From CAYTOJ01 sp964439415 (GTDB lineage: Bacteria > Pseudomonadota > Alphaproteobacteria > Rickettsiales > CAZAGG01), in contig CAYTOJ010000081.1 of NCBI GenBank assembly GCA_964439415.1, positions 1 through 8,860 on the forward strand: a DNA stretch of 8,860 nt. Direction: 5' to 3'. Positions 1 through 5,554 of the stretch are shown one piece after another. The notes below the pieces were generated by a model that was not told the DNA's origin, did no database searches, and saw only the letters and a program-made list of their open reading frames with translations. The translations under genes were made by a program, and so were the position numbers. Numbering within the stretch: the stretch's first letter is position 1; every line of letters starts with the position of its first letter.

Positions 1-7
1 CAGAAAA

Positions 8-304
8 TCAGTCATTTTTTATTACCCCACTTACATCCTGCCGACCGAGTATATTCATAATTTCAACGGCATCTCCCGAGACACGGTAAAAGATGCTATC
101 AACCCCACAAACACTACGTCTGTACCCATTGCGGATATGGTCGGCAGCCGGGTATAGATATGGCATATCTGCCAATTCCTCGAAGTGTCTTATAAAATTG
201 TAATAGTATCTGTCTGCTTGTTCCTCACCGTATTCATGCAAACCACGCAACCAGATTCGATACAGGTCTGATTTTGCATCGCTAGATAGTTTATAAGTCC
301 CCAT
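8..304 (-). CDS. parE: ParE/RelE-family toxin of a type II toxin-antitoxin pair
   Basis: A 98-residue protein with the ParE layout: an N-terminal LSSDAKSDL helix start, a central EYGEEQADRYYYNF helix, then IRNGYRRSVCGVDSIFYRV and a C-terminal EIMNILGRQDV strand. ParE proteins inhibit DNA gyrase while related RelE proteins cut mRNA; the gyrase role here is inferred from family only. The start chosen is the ATG at 304, because an AAGG ribosome site lies 9 bases upstream (314-317) and the protein then begins MGTYKLSSDAK as family members do; an upstream start at 343 would add 13 residues lying inside the antitoxin gene. It overlaps the antitoxin gene by 14 bases, the usual antitoxin-first, translationally coupled arrangement. 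It looks intact and full length. Confidence 0.88.
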   Translation of the reverse strand: MGTYKLSSDAKSDLYRIWLRGLHEYGEEQADRYYYNFIRHFEELADMPYLYPAADHIRNGYRRSVCGVDSIFYRVSGDAVEIMNILGRQDVSGVIKND

Positions 305-542
305 TCTTGCGCACCTTAATCTTAAAGTCTTTAAGCATCTCATCCGGTGCTGTTTCGATAAAACCGCTTTGCTCTGCTTTAATCAGCTTAGCGCGGATCA
401 TTTTCATTTCTTCCTGCTCCGCCCGTGCTTTACGTATAAGGTCATTCACGATTTCACTTTTGCTGGAATATTCCTCGCTCTCAATTAGAGCATTCAACCA
501 ACTATCGTTCGGCGTGGTTATAGAAATACTTTGGCGTATCAT
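291..542 (-). CDS. parD: ParD-like ribbon-helix-helix antitoxin
   Basis: An 83-residue protein. The N-terminus (MIRQSISITTP) is the DNA-binding beta strand of a ribbon-helix-helix fold, followed by two helices with SSKSEIVNDLIRKA, which is typical of ParD-family antitoxins. The charged C-terminal half (residues about 41-83) would wrap and neutralise the toxin encoded next. An AAGGAG ribosome site at 551-556 is 8 bases before the ATG, the strongest in this part of the window. The gene precedes and overlaps the toxin gene, and dimers of such antitoxins usually repress their own promoter; repeats that could serve as operator lie at 571-600. Identification as a ParD-type antitoxin is firm; the exact subfamily is not. 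Confidence 0.87.
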   Translation of the reverse strand: MIRQSISITTPNDSWLNALIESEEYSSKSEIVNDLIRKARAEQEEMKMIRAKLIKAEQSGFIETAPDEMLKDFKIKVRKNGDL

Positions 543-554
543 TTTTTTATCTCC

Positions 555-659
555 TTATAGAATGTATTTATGGTGCGATAATACACCAAACATACACCAA
601 TTTGAAGTATCAACTTTTACTATATGGCTCACCCGCACTCCAGTATAATCCCGGTTCAT
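555..659 (-). pseudogene. hepT: Truncated hepT (DUF86/HEPN) start, remnant
   Basis: A 34-codon frame starts with an ATG overlapping the mntA-like stop codon as ATGA (659-656). Its first residues, MNRDYTGVRVSHIV, resemble the beginning of HepT/DUF86 proteins, which typically start M(N/S)RD followed by VR..HML or a similar motif. After about residue 15 the resemblance stops and the frame ends at 555, next to the ParD ribosome site. Real HepT proteins are roughly 110-140 residues and carry an R-x4-6-H RNase motif, which is absent here. MntA and HepT genes normally lie together with such short overlaps, so the position supports the reading. I infer that the rest of hepT was deleted or replaced by the parDE cassette. 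The identification rests on about 14 residues plus context. Confidence 0.42.
571..606 (-). promoter_or_regulatory. Candidate parDE promoter with tandem operator repeats
   Basis: On the minus strand a TATTAT -10 (583 to 578) and a weak TTCAAA -35 (606 to 601) are separated by 17 bases. The spacer contains two copies of TTGGTGTA starting 11 bases apart, about one helical turn. On the plus strand these are ACACCAA at 583-589 and 594-600. TGGTG at 571-575 and CACCA at 584-588 also form an inverted repeat. Such repeated half-sites suit a ribbon-helix-helix repressor, so autoregulation by the ParD-like protein is inferred. The -35 matches only four of six consensus bases. Confidence 0.4.
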
Positions 660-1093
660 ATGGGTGTTGCCTCAGCCAGTATGAAGTCTCTGATATGTTT
701 ATTGATTTTGCGGTCTGAGACTATATCCACTTTCGTATTCATAAGGTTTTCCAGTCTCCACAATAGACTTCTTTCGAAACTCGCTGCGGTGAGCAAAATG
801 CGCGAAGCGAGCATCGCAGAAACGCAAGTGTACATCGAGGTACATGCGGATTTGAGAAGCACAGCGACAAGCAAATTTGCCAGCGCAGTAGAGTTTGGAG
901 AGAAGTCTAATAATCCCCTCAGATCAACCAGGGTAGTGCCGGGGCGTATGCTGACAAGAAAATCAACATCGTTGTCCGGCTTTGCATCACCTCGCGCAGT
1001 TGATCTGAATACGCGGATATTCTCCACGCCAAACTGGTCAGCCAGAGCCATTATCTGCGGTTTATATCTGCTTCTGAGTTCTTCCAGATTCAT
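656..1093 (-). CDS. mntA: MntA-like minimal nucleotidyltransferase interrupted in frame by a palindromic element
   Basis: A 145-residue frame. Residues 1-62 and 111-145 match the MntA-type minimal nucleotidyltransferase fold: NIRVFRSTARGDAKPDNDVDFLV (25-47, with the D42-x-D44 metal-binding pair), GTTLVDLRGLL (52-62), then LENLMNTKVDIVSDRKIN (114-131, with the third acidic residue in KVDIV) and IRDFILAEA. These enzymes AMPylate the partner HEPN toxin HepT and so act as antitoxins. Two oddities stand out. The conserved glycine of the GS motif is arginine (R30, codon AGA), and about 49 residues are inserted between GLL and LENLM by a 144-bp palindrome (765-908). Without the insert the protein would be about 96 residues, the usual size. 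No clear ribosome site precedes the ATG at 1093. The gene is probably inactive or decaying, though the frame is kept open. Confidence 0.7.
   Translation of the reverse strand: MNLEELRSRYKPQIMALADQFGVENIRVFRSTARGDAKPDNDVDFLVSIRPGTTLVDLRGLLDFSPNSTALANLLVAVLLKSACTSMYTCVSAMLASRILLTAASFERSLLWRLENLMNTKVDIVSDRKINKHIRDFILAEATPI
765..908. repeat. 144-bp imperfect palindromic element inserted in frame in the mntA-like gene
   Basis: The terminal arms at 765-788 and 884-908 are inverted copies. Read outward-in they share AGACTTCT, then AAACTC, then CTGCG, with about 21 matches over 24-25 positions. Weaker complementarity continues inward (GCAAA blocks, then CGCA..TGTAC against GTACA-TGCG) to an apex of GTAC 830-833 and GTAC 840-843. 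The apex is centred on 836.5, the exact midpoint of the element. Length is 144 bp, or 48 codons. AAT flanks both sides (762-764 and 909-911), a possible 3-bp target duplication. Removing 147 bp restores the expected GLL-WR-LENLM spacing of the host protein. It behaves like the Rickettsia palindromic elements, which also insert in frame in genes, but I cannot assign it to a known family. Confidence 0.75.
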
Positions 1094-1117
1094 ACACTAT
1101 ACAATAAATTCTCTATT

Positions 1118-1159
1118 TTCAGGCTTCAGGCTTCCGGTTTCTGGATTCAGGCTTCAGTT
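1118..1159. repeat. Heptamer tandem repeat (TTCNGGN) overlapping the flbD stop
   Basis: Six consecutive 7-base units on the plus strand: TTCAGGC, TTCAGGC, TTCCGGT, TTCTGGA, TTCAGGC, TTCAGTT. The last unit reaches the first base of the flbD stop codon (1159-1161). Together with 1094-1117 this is the whole gap between flbD and the mntA-like gene. No hairpin with a T run is visible, so a terminator role is not supported. The boundary between the flagellar operon and the accessory block falls here. Confidence 0.7.
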
Positions 1160-2526
1160 CACGCTGCATCCGCTTCGCCTTCGCCGGCGGGGGCGGGGGG
1201 GACTTTAAAGCCTTCGGTAGTGTACTGCTTTAACTTGTTACGCAGGGTGCGGATGGAAATGCCAAGGATTCCGGCGGCGTGGGTACGGTTGCCTAAGCAT
1301 TTATCCAGCGTGTTTAAGATTAAATCCCGCTCCACGCTCTCCAGCGTGCGGCCAACCAGCGGGTTGGTAGTATCATAGTTTGCAACGCCTGGTTTGGCCA
1401 TTTCCGCCTCCTGATTTAATTGTTTGGATTTGCCGGATAGCAAAATAGCATCCGCGCTAATTTGTGAGCCACCTGCCAAAATCACGGCGCGGTGCATGGT
1501 GTTCTCAAGTTCCCGCACATTGCCAGGCCAGTTATGATTTTGTAGTTTTGCCATTGCATCCGCGGCGATTTCTTTCTGCGGCAGGCCGTTCAGTTTTTCA
1601 TACTTGCGGGCGAAAAAGGTTGCCAGTGGTTCAATATCCTGTACCCTCTCCCGCAGGGGGGGTAGCTGGATGTTTATTACATTCAGGCGGAAGTATAAAT
1701 CCTGCCGGAAGGTTCCCTTGGCTACTTCCTCCTCCAGGTCGCGGTTGGAGGTGGCGAGAATGCGGATATTGATTTTAACCGGAGCGCCCCCGCCGATGCG
1801 GTCAATCTCCCGCTCCTGCACGGCGCGCAACAGCTTGGCTTGCAGGCGTGAATCCATCTCGCTGATTTCATCCAGCAGCAGGGTTCCGCCGTCAGCTTCC
1901 TCAAACTTGCCTAATCTGCGCGCTACTGCGCCGGTGAATGCGCCTTTCTCGTAGCCGAAAAGTTCGGATTCCAGCAGGTTATCCGGTATTGCGGCGCAGT
2001 TGATGGATATATATGGCTTGTCCGCCCGCTTGCTTTTTTTATGGATATGCCTGGATATAACTTCCTTCCCGGTTCCTGATTCTCCGGTAATCAGTACGCT
2101 GGCATCAGATGCGGCAACCTGTTCTGCCATGCTGATAGCATCCCGCATATTTGGGGAAGCATAGATAACATCGTGGCTATCCTCAGTAATGGCTTCTAAA
2201 ACGGCGGCGATCATTTCCTCATCCGGCGGCAGCGGCAGGTATTCCTTCGCCCCGGCGCGGATGCTGTTAGCAGCCTCCACACTGGTAGCATCCAGCCCGC
2301 AGGCAATCACCGGCACATTAATGCGCTCATTTTTCAGGCTATCCACCAGTTGCTTGATGCTCTGCTTGATATCGCACAGTACCACTTCTGCGCCTTGCCC
2401 ACTGCGAAGGCTATTCAGTGCTGATTCAATATCCGGCGCGTTGCGAACTTTCGCCCCCCTGGCGTGGGCTATGCGGCTTGCCGCCGCCAACTGCCCACCT
2501 AAATTACCGATGATTAAAACTCTCAT
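1159..2526 (-). CDS. flbD: FlbD, sigma-54-dependent flagellar transcription activator
   Basis: A 455-residue activator that would drive sigma-54 promoters of later flagellar genes. Domains in order: a receiver-like domain (about 1-115), an AAA+ domain (about 122-350) and a Fis-type helix-turn-helix (about 399-435, GNRTHAAGILGISIRTLRNKL). The AAA+ domain shows Walker A GESGTGKE (148-155), the sigma-54 contact loop GAFTGA (195-200), Walker B GTLLLDEI (214-221), an FRQDLYFR arginine-finger region (273-280) and WPGNVREL (333-340). The receiver lacks the usual acidic pair near the start (MRVLIIGNLGG) and has EYLPLP where an active receiver has the conserved lysine, although D52 is present. This fits FlbD, whose activity in Caulobacter is controlled by FliX rather than by phosphorylation. 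The start overlaps the motA-type stop as ATGA, with GGGAG 6 bases upstream (2533-2537). The tail (441-455) is proline- and alanine-rich. Confidence 0.93.
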   Translation of the reverse strand: MRVLIIGNLGGQLAAASRIAHARGAKVRNAPDIESALNSLRSGQGAEVVLCDIKQSIKQLVDSLKNERINVPVIACGLDATSVEAANSIRAGAKEYLPLPPDEEMIAAVLEAITEDSHDVIYASPNMRDAISMAEQVAASDASVLITGESGTGKEVISRHIHKKSKRADKPYISINCAAIPDNLLESELFGYEKGAFTGAVARRLGKFEEADGGTLLLDEISEMDSRLQAKLLRAVQEREIDRIGGGAPVKINIRILATSNRDLEEEVAKGTFRQDLYFRLNVINIQLPPLRERVQDIEPLATFFARKYEKLNGLPQKEIAADAMAKLQNHNWPGNVRELENTMHRAVILAGGSQISADAILLSGKSKQLNQEAEMAKPGVANYDTTNPLVGRTLESVERDLILNTLDKCLGNRTHAAGILGISIRTLRNKLKQYTTEGFKVPPAPAGEGEADAA

Positions 2527-3338
2527 ATCATACTCCCTGTGTAATACGCCTTACTTGATGGCGGCAGGATGGTGTTAAGCAGCGCCTCCAGCGTTCTGGG
2601 GCTTTCCAGAGCGGCTATGGAAAGCACACCCTTTATATATATATGATTAAGCATAATCTCCCGGCGGGAATTGCGCTCCAGCTTGGTTGCAAGCGGGGTG
2701 AACACCAGGAACGAGAGCACCGCGCCATAAAGGGTGGTAAGCAGCGCCACTGCCATAGCAGGGCCTATTGATGACGGATCGTTCAAACTTTTAAGCATCT
2801 GCACCAGGCCAAGCAGAGTGCCGATAAGCCCCATACCTGGCGCTACTTCCGCACATTTTTTCAAGATAGCCACGCTTTTTCTATGCCTCTCCGCCATGGA
2901 TGCGGTTGCCTGAGTCATGATGCTTTCAATTCTGGCTGGCTCCATACCATCCATGGCATGGCTTAGACCTTTCTCCAGAAATGGTGATGCCGCGCTTAAA
3001 GTCGGGTGGTTCTGCAAACTCAAAATGCCGTTTTTGCGCGCCAGATCTGACAGATTAAGAAGTTTCTCGACCTCATCCCGCAGATCCGGCAGATTATGCA
3101 GAACGGTTTTGCCAACTGCTTCAAAGGTACTTAAGAATTCATCGAATGAATAACAGGCGATAACTATGGCTAGAGTACCACCAAGCACTATCAGGGCGGA
3201 TGGAAAATCAATATACGCTGCCCCGCTGCCACTGAACAGAATAGCGGCCATAATCATGGCAAACGCCAGGCCGATTCCAAGCAGGGTGGAGAGATCCTGT
3301 CCGTCGCTGTCGACTATTTTTGCCAGTTTGAAAGCCAA
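2523..3338 (-). CDS. motA: MotA/PomA-type flagellar stator protein
   Basis: A 271-residue integral membrane protein of the MotA/PomA type, the ring-forming half of the ion-driven stator. Membrane segments lie at about 19-37, 43-64, 165-183 and 192-215. A long cytoplasmic loop between the second and third contains ARKNGILSLQNH (100-111), the region that contacts FliG. The hallmark VAPGMGLIGTLLGLVQML (165-182) and GPAMAVALLTTLYGA (192-206) are intact. In the loop, glutamine (Q109) stands where PomA-like proteins commonly have glutamate (ALE). The start is TTG at 3338, with GGG of an AAAGGGA ribosome site 6 bases upstream (3344-3350) and only 2 bases after the fliN stop; the next in-frame ATG is inside the first membrane segment. 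The stop overlaps flbD by 4 bases. No motB is in the window, and the coupling ion cannot be judged from this gene alone. Confidence 0.9.
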   Translation of the reverse strand: MAFKLAKIVDSDGQDLSTLLGIGLAFAMIMAAILFSGSGAAYIDFPSALIVLGGTLAIVIACYSFDEFLSTFEAVGKTVLHNLPDLRDEVEKLLNLSDLARKNGILSLQNHPTLSAASPFLEKGLSHAMDGMEPARIESIMTQATASMAERHRKSVAILKKCAEVAPGMGLIGTLLGLVQMLKSLNDPSSIGPAMAVALLTTLYGAVLSFLVFTPLATKLERNSRREIMLNHIYIKGVLSIAALESPRTLEALLNTILPPSSKAYYTGSMI

Positions 3339-3340
3339 GA

Positions 3341-3613
3341 TTATCCCTTTTCGGCTGATTTTATAATTTCAGTCATGGTGACGCCGATGCGGTCTTCCAC
3401 CACTACCACCTCGCCCCTGGCTACCAGGCGGTTGTTGACGAAAATATCTATCGGCTCGCCAACTTTTCTATCCAGTTCAATAACTGCCCCCCGCCCAAGT
3501 TTCAACAGGTTGCTGACAGGCATACTGGTTTTACCCAGCACGACAGATATCTGCACCGGAACATCGTAAACCGCTTCCAGTGTTATGCTATCCAGCTCCA
3601 TTCCGTCGGACAT
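3341..3613 (-). CDS. fliN: FliN, flagellar motor switch C-ring protein
   Basis: A 90-residue protein that is essentially one SpoA/FliN C-terminal domain: LEAVYDVPVQISVVLGKTSM, then LLKLGRGAVIELDRKVGEPIDIFVNNRLVARGEVVVVEDRIGVTMTEI. FliN forms the lower part of the cytoplasmic C ring with FliM and FliG and binds FliH during export. It lacks the long N-terminal extension seen in enteric FliN (about 137 residues), as is common in alphaproteobacteria. GGGGAG (3619-3624) lies 5 bases before the ATG. It sits between fliH (24-base gap) and the motA-type gene (2-base gap), consistent with one transcript. fliM is not in the window. Confidence 0.93.
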   Translation of the reverse strand: MSDGMELDSITLEAVYDVPVQISVVLGKTSMPVSNLLKLGRGAVIELDRKVGEPIDIFVNNRLVARGEVVVVEDRIGVTMTEIIKSAEKG

Positions 3614-3637
3614 TTCTACTCCCCAAGTATGTTATTT

Positions 3638-4345
3638 TTAAGTTTCATGATCGGTATTTTCCATCCGGCCAAAAGCCTTTTTCACGATCTCTTCTATCTC
3701 CTGTGCTATTTTCATACTGCTGCGCTCCAGTTTTCCTGTTGCCCATTGTAGTTTAATATCGCCCGGCTGCACGTTATCATCACCTTTTATAACTACTTCT
3801 CCGGTGAAACCGTTTTCATCTTTAAGCTGATTGAAACGGCTCTCCAGATCAGCGCAGAGGGATGGATGAGCGGAGATAAAAAGTTTCGGCACGCCGTTTA
3901 AATAACGTAGATAACCTGATAGTTCCTTTAAGGCGATGTCTTTCGCTTTTGCGCCTGCGGATTCATCAAGAATTTTGCCTATTGCCGAAGCTATGATTTT
4001 AGCGATTGCATATGTATCAAGTTGAATCAGTTTTTCGTACTCAGCGTAGTGCTGATTCAGGCGCTCCAGAATTGCCACTTGCGCGGCACTTGCGGCTTTA
4101 AGGTTTACTGTGTCTTCCTCCCTTGCTTCGCTATAGCCTATTTCCCGTCCCTCCTCAATGCCTTGCAGATATGCGGCGCTGGAACGCGCTTCAAGTTCAC
4201 TCTCGGTATATGTAACCTCCTGCGGGAGTGGTTCAGCTTCAGGTGCTTGGATGGCTGGCGCGGCCAGCCAGTTCTGGCTGAAATCATTACCTGCTGAATC
4301 ATGAGTGACTGCGAAATCACTGAACTGGAATTTTTTTATACGCAT
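3638..4345 (-). CDS. fliH: FliH (FlbE-like), flagellar export ATPase regulator
   Basis: A 235-residue soluble protein. The key mark is the helical glycine repeat A58-xxx-G62-xxx-G66-xxx-G70 (LQGIEEGREIGYSEAR), the GxxxG helix typical of FliH/SctL proteins. It is followed by a long charged helix (about 75-130) and a C-terminal domain with VQPGDIKLQWATGKLE (about 192-207), the FliH/FlbE C-terminal signature. The N-terminal 50 residues are poorly conserved. FliH holds the export ATPase FliI and links it to the C ring through FliN, which is encoded next. The gene is not tightly coupled to fliG: 179 bases separate them (4346-4524). Its ribosome site is a modest AGGGG 8 bases before the ATG, lying inside an inverted repeat. 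Identity rests on motif, size and operon position, since FliH proteins diverge greatly. Confidence 0.88.
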   Translation of the reverse strand: MRIKKFQFSDFAVTHDSAGNDFSQNWLAAPAIQAPEAEPLPQEVTYTESELEARSSAAYLQGIEEGREIGYSEAREEDTVNLKAASAAQVAILERLNQHYAEYEKLIQLDTYAIAKIIASAIGKILDESAGAKAKDIALKELSGYLRYLNGVPKLFISAHPSLCADLESRFNQLKDENGFTGEVVIKGDDNVQPGDIKLQWATGKLERSSMKIAQEIEEIVKKAFGRMENTDHET

Positions 4346-4349
4346 ATTC

Positions 4350-4402
4350 TATACCCCTATCGTCTGGGGAGTGTGGTTGAATGATGGTATTTCAGGGGTA
4401 TA
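4350..4402 (-). promoter_or_regulatory. Inverted repeat covering the fliH ribosome binding site
   Basis: In the fliH leader, TATACCCC (minus strand, 4402-4395) is perfectly complementary to GGGGTATA (4357-4350), which contains the probable fliH ribosome site. A second CCCC (4368-4365) can pair with the same GGGG (4357-4354) across an 8-base loop. Two mutually exclusive hairpins could therefore hide or expose the site. This is direct sequence symmetry; the regulatory meaning is inferred. Confidence 0.4.
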
Positions 4403-4417
4403 TTTTTTTGTATATAA

Positions 4418-4463
4418 GGGGCTGCCGCCCCCGCGCTTCGCGCTTCCCCCGCAGCGCCGGCGC
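4418..4463. repeat. Cluster of three GC-rich palindromes in the fliG-fliH gap
   Basis: Three short palindromes lie in a row: GGGGC-TGCC-GCCCC (4418-4431), GCGC-TTC-GCGC (4433-4443) and GCGCCGGCGC (4454-4463). This block is much richer in G and C than the AT-rich DNA on both sides (4399-4417 is almost all A and T). It may be a repeated extragenic palindrome, an RNA-processing or stabilising structure, or a leaky terminator. On the minus strand the first hairpin is followed by TTATATAC rather than a T run, so a classical terminator is not supported. Confidence 0.5.
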
Positions 4464-4511
4464 GCTCCCTTCCGGTCGCAAGAAAATGCCACTCTTGAAA
4501 CGTGGGAAGTA

Positions 4512-4536
4512 TAATACACCATATCTAATACACCAT
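4512..4536. repeat. Direct repeat TAATACACCAT spanning the fliG stop
   Basis: TAATACACCAT occurs at 4512-4522 and again at 4526-4536, a 14-base period. The second copy overlaps the fliG stop codon and last codons. The 10-base core TAATACACCA also occurs in the parDE promoter at 579-588. It could be chance or a small duplication. Confidence 0.45.
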
Positions 4537-5550
4537 CTGTTCTTCGCCGCCATTATCAGCAACCACCACTTCACCCTTATTGGCCAGATCCTTGGTTATG
4601 GTGACTATATACATCTGCGCCTCGTCTACATCCTTCAGGCGGACTGGCCCCATTGCTTCCATATCCTCCCGCATGATCTTGGCGGCGCGCTCCGACATGT
4701 TGGAGAAGAAAAGATCGCGGATTTTCTCAGATGCGCCTTTCAAGGCCGTACCAAGTTTGTCCTTATCAACATTGCGGACTATTACCTGCACGCCTGCCGC
4801 GTCTATCTTGAGGAGATCCTCAAAAGTGAACATCAGGGAGCGGATTTTCTCGGCTGAGTCCTTATCCTTATTCTCAAGCTGCGAGAAGAACTTGAATTCA
4901 GTGCTGCGGTCGAAGTTGTTGAATATCTCCGCCATAATCTCGAAGCTGTCACGGACTTGCGTTTTCGCCAGATTGTTCATGAATTCGGTGCGGAGCGTGC
5001 TTTCTATACCATCCATCACCTCCTTTTTAACTGAATCCATGGTGAGCATTCTCAGTATGGTTTCCATGGCGAATTCCTCCGGCAGGGATGTAAGCACCTT
5101 AGCAGCATGATCCGGCTTGATGCGGCTAAGTACCAGTGATACCGTCTGCGGGTATTCGTTTTTAAGGTAAGAAGCCAGTACTTCCTCGCTCACATTGCCA
5201 AGCTTGTCCCAGGTGGTGCGCCCCGCCGGGCCTCTGATTTCCTCCATTATCGAGGCGACTTTTTCCTTGCCCAGCGCCTTGGTGAGCAATCGCTCAGCCA
5301 TATCGTATGAGCCTATGACATTGCCGGAGTCTCCCATGGTTTCCATGAATTCTGAGAAAAGGCGCTCTATAACGTCAGAATTTACCTGCCCAAGGGTGGA
5401 TATTGCATGGGTTATATCCCGGATTTCGTCTTCCTGTAGCTGCGAGAAAATCTTGCCGGCGGTTTCCTCCCCCACACTCATAATGAATATGGCAGCTTTC
5501 TGCACGCCTGATAATTTCCTGTATTCATCCCTGGTAGCCGGTAATGCCAT
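4525..5550 (-). CDS. fliG: FliG, flagellar motor switch protein
   Basis: A 341-residue torque-generating rotor protein that sits on FliF and meets the stator. It has the N-terminal domain beginning YRKLSGVQKAAIFIMSVGEE, a middle domain with EYPQ (132-135, the alphaproteobacterial form of the EHPQ motif that binds FliM), the MFTF hinge (240-243) and the charged torque helix DKDKLGTALKGASEKIRDLFFSNMSERAAKIMREDME (about 262-298). The C-terminal tail extends past this with VVADNGGEEQMVY. I prefer the ATG at 5550, which has GAGG 9 bases upstream (5560-5563) and lies 4 bases after the fliF stop. A GTG at 5565 would add five residues and overlap fliF by 11 bases, with AGGAAA too close to serve it. 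Coupling to fliF matches the physical FliF-FliG contact. Confidence 0.95.
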   Translation of the reverse strand: MALPATRDEYRKLSGVQKAAIFIMSVGEETAGKIFSQLQEDEIRDITHAISTLGQVNSDVIERLFSEFMETMGDSGNVIGSYDMAERLLTKALGKEKVASIMEEIRGPAGRTTWDKLGNVSEEVLASYLKNEYPQTVSLVLSRIKPDHAAKVLTSLPEEFAMETILRMLTMDSVKKEVMDGIESTLRTEFMNNLAKTQVRDSFEIMAEIFNNFDRSTEFKFFSQLENKDKDSAEKIRSLMFTFEDLLKIDAAGVQVIVRNVDKDKLGTALKGASEKIRDLFFSNMSERAAKIMREDMEAMGPVRLKDVDEAQMYIVTITKDLANKGEVVVADNGGEEQMVY

Positions 5551-5554
5551 ATCT

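Noticed and set aside
624..1208. A 194-codon open frame on the plus strand across the mntA-like gene
   Set aside because: It is antisense to the nucleotidyltransferase and the flbD end, has no family resemblance, and its openness follows partly from the palindrome and the repeat-rich 1118-1159 stretch.
2189..2578. Plus-strand open frame opposite the flbD start
   Set aside because: It is a shadow of flbD with no recognisable protein and crosses the motA-flbD junction.
4418..4431. Rho-independent terminator after fliG
   Set aside because: The hairpin has only 5 pairs and is followed by TTATATAC rather than a T run on the transcribed strand; fliH and fliN clearly continue the operon.
4305..4857. 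Plus-strand open frames over the fliG-fliH gap
   Set aside because: They read through the GC-rich palindromes and antisense fliG; no protein features.
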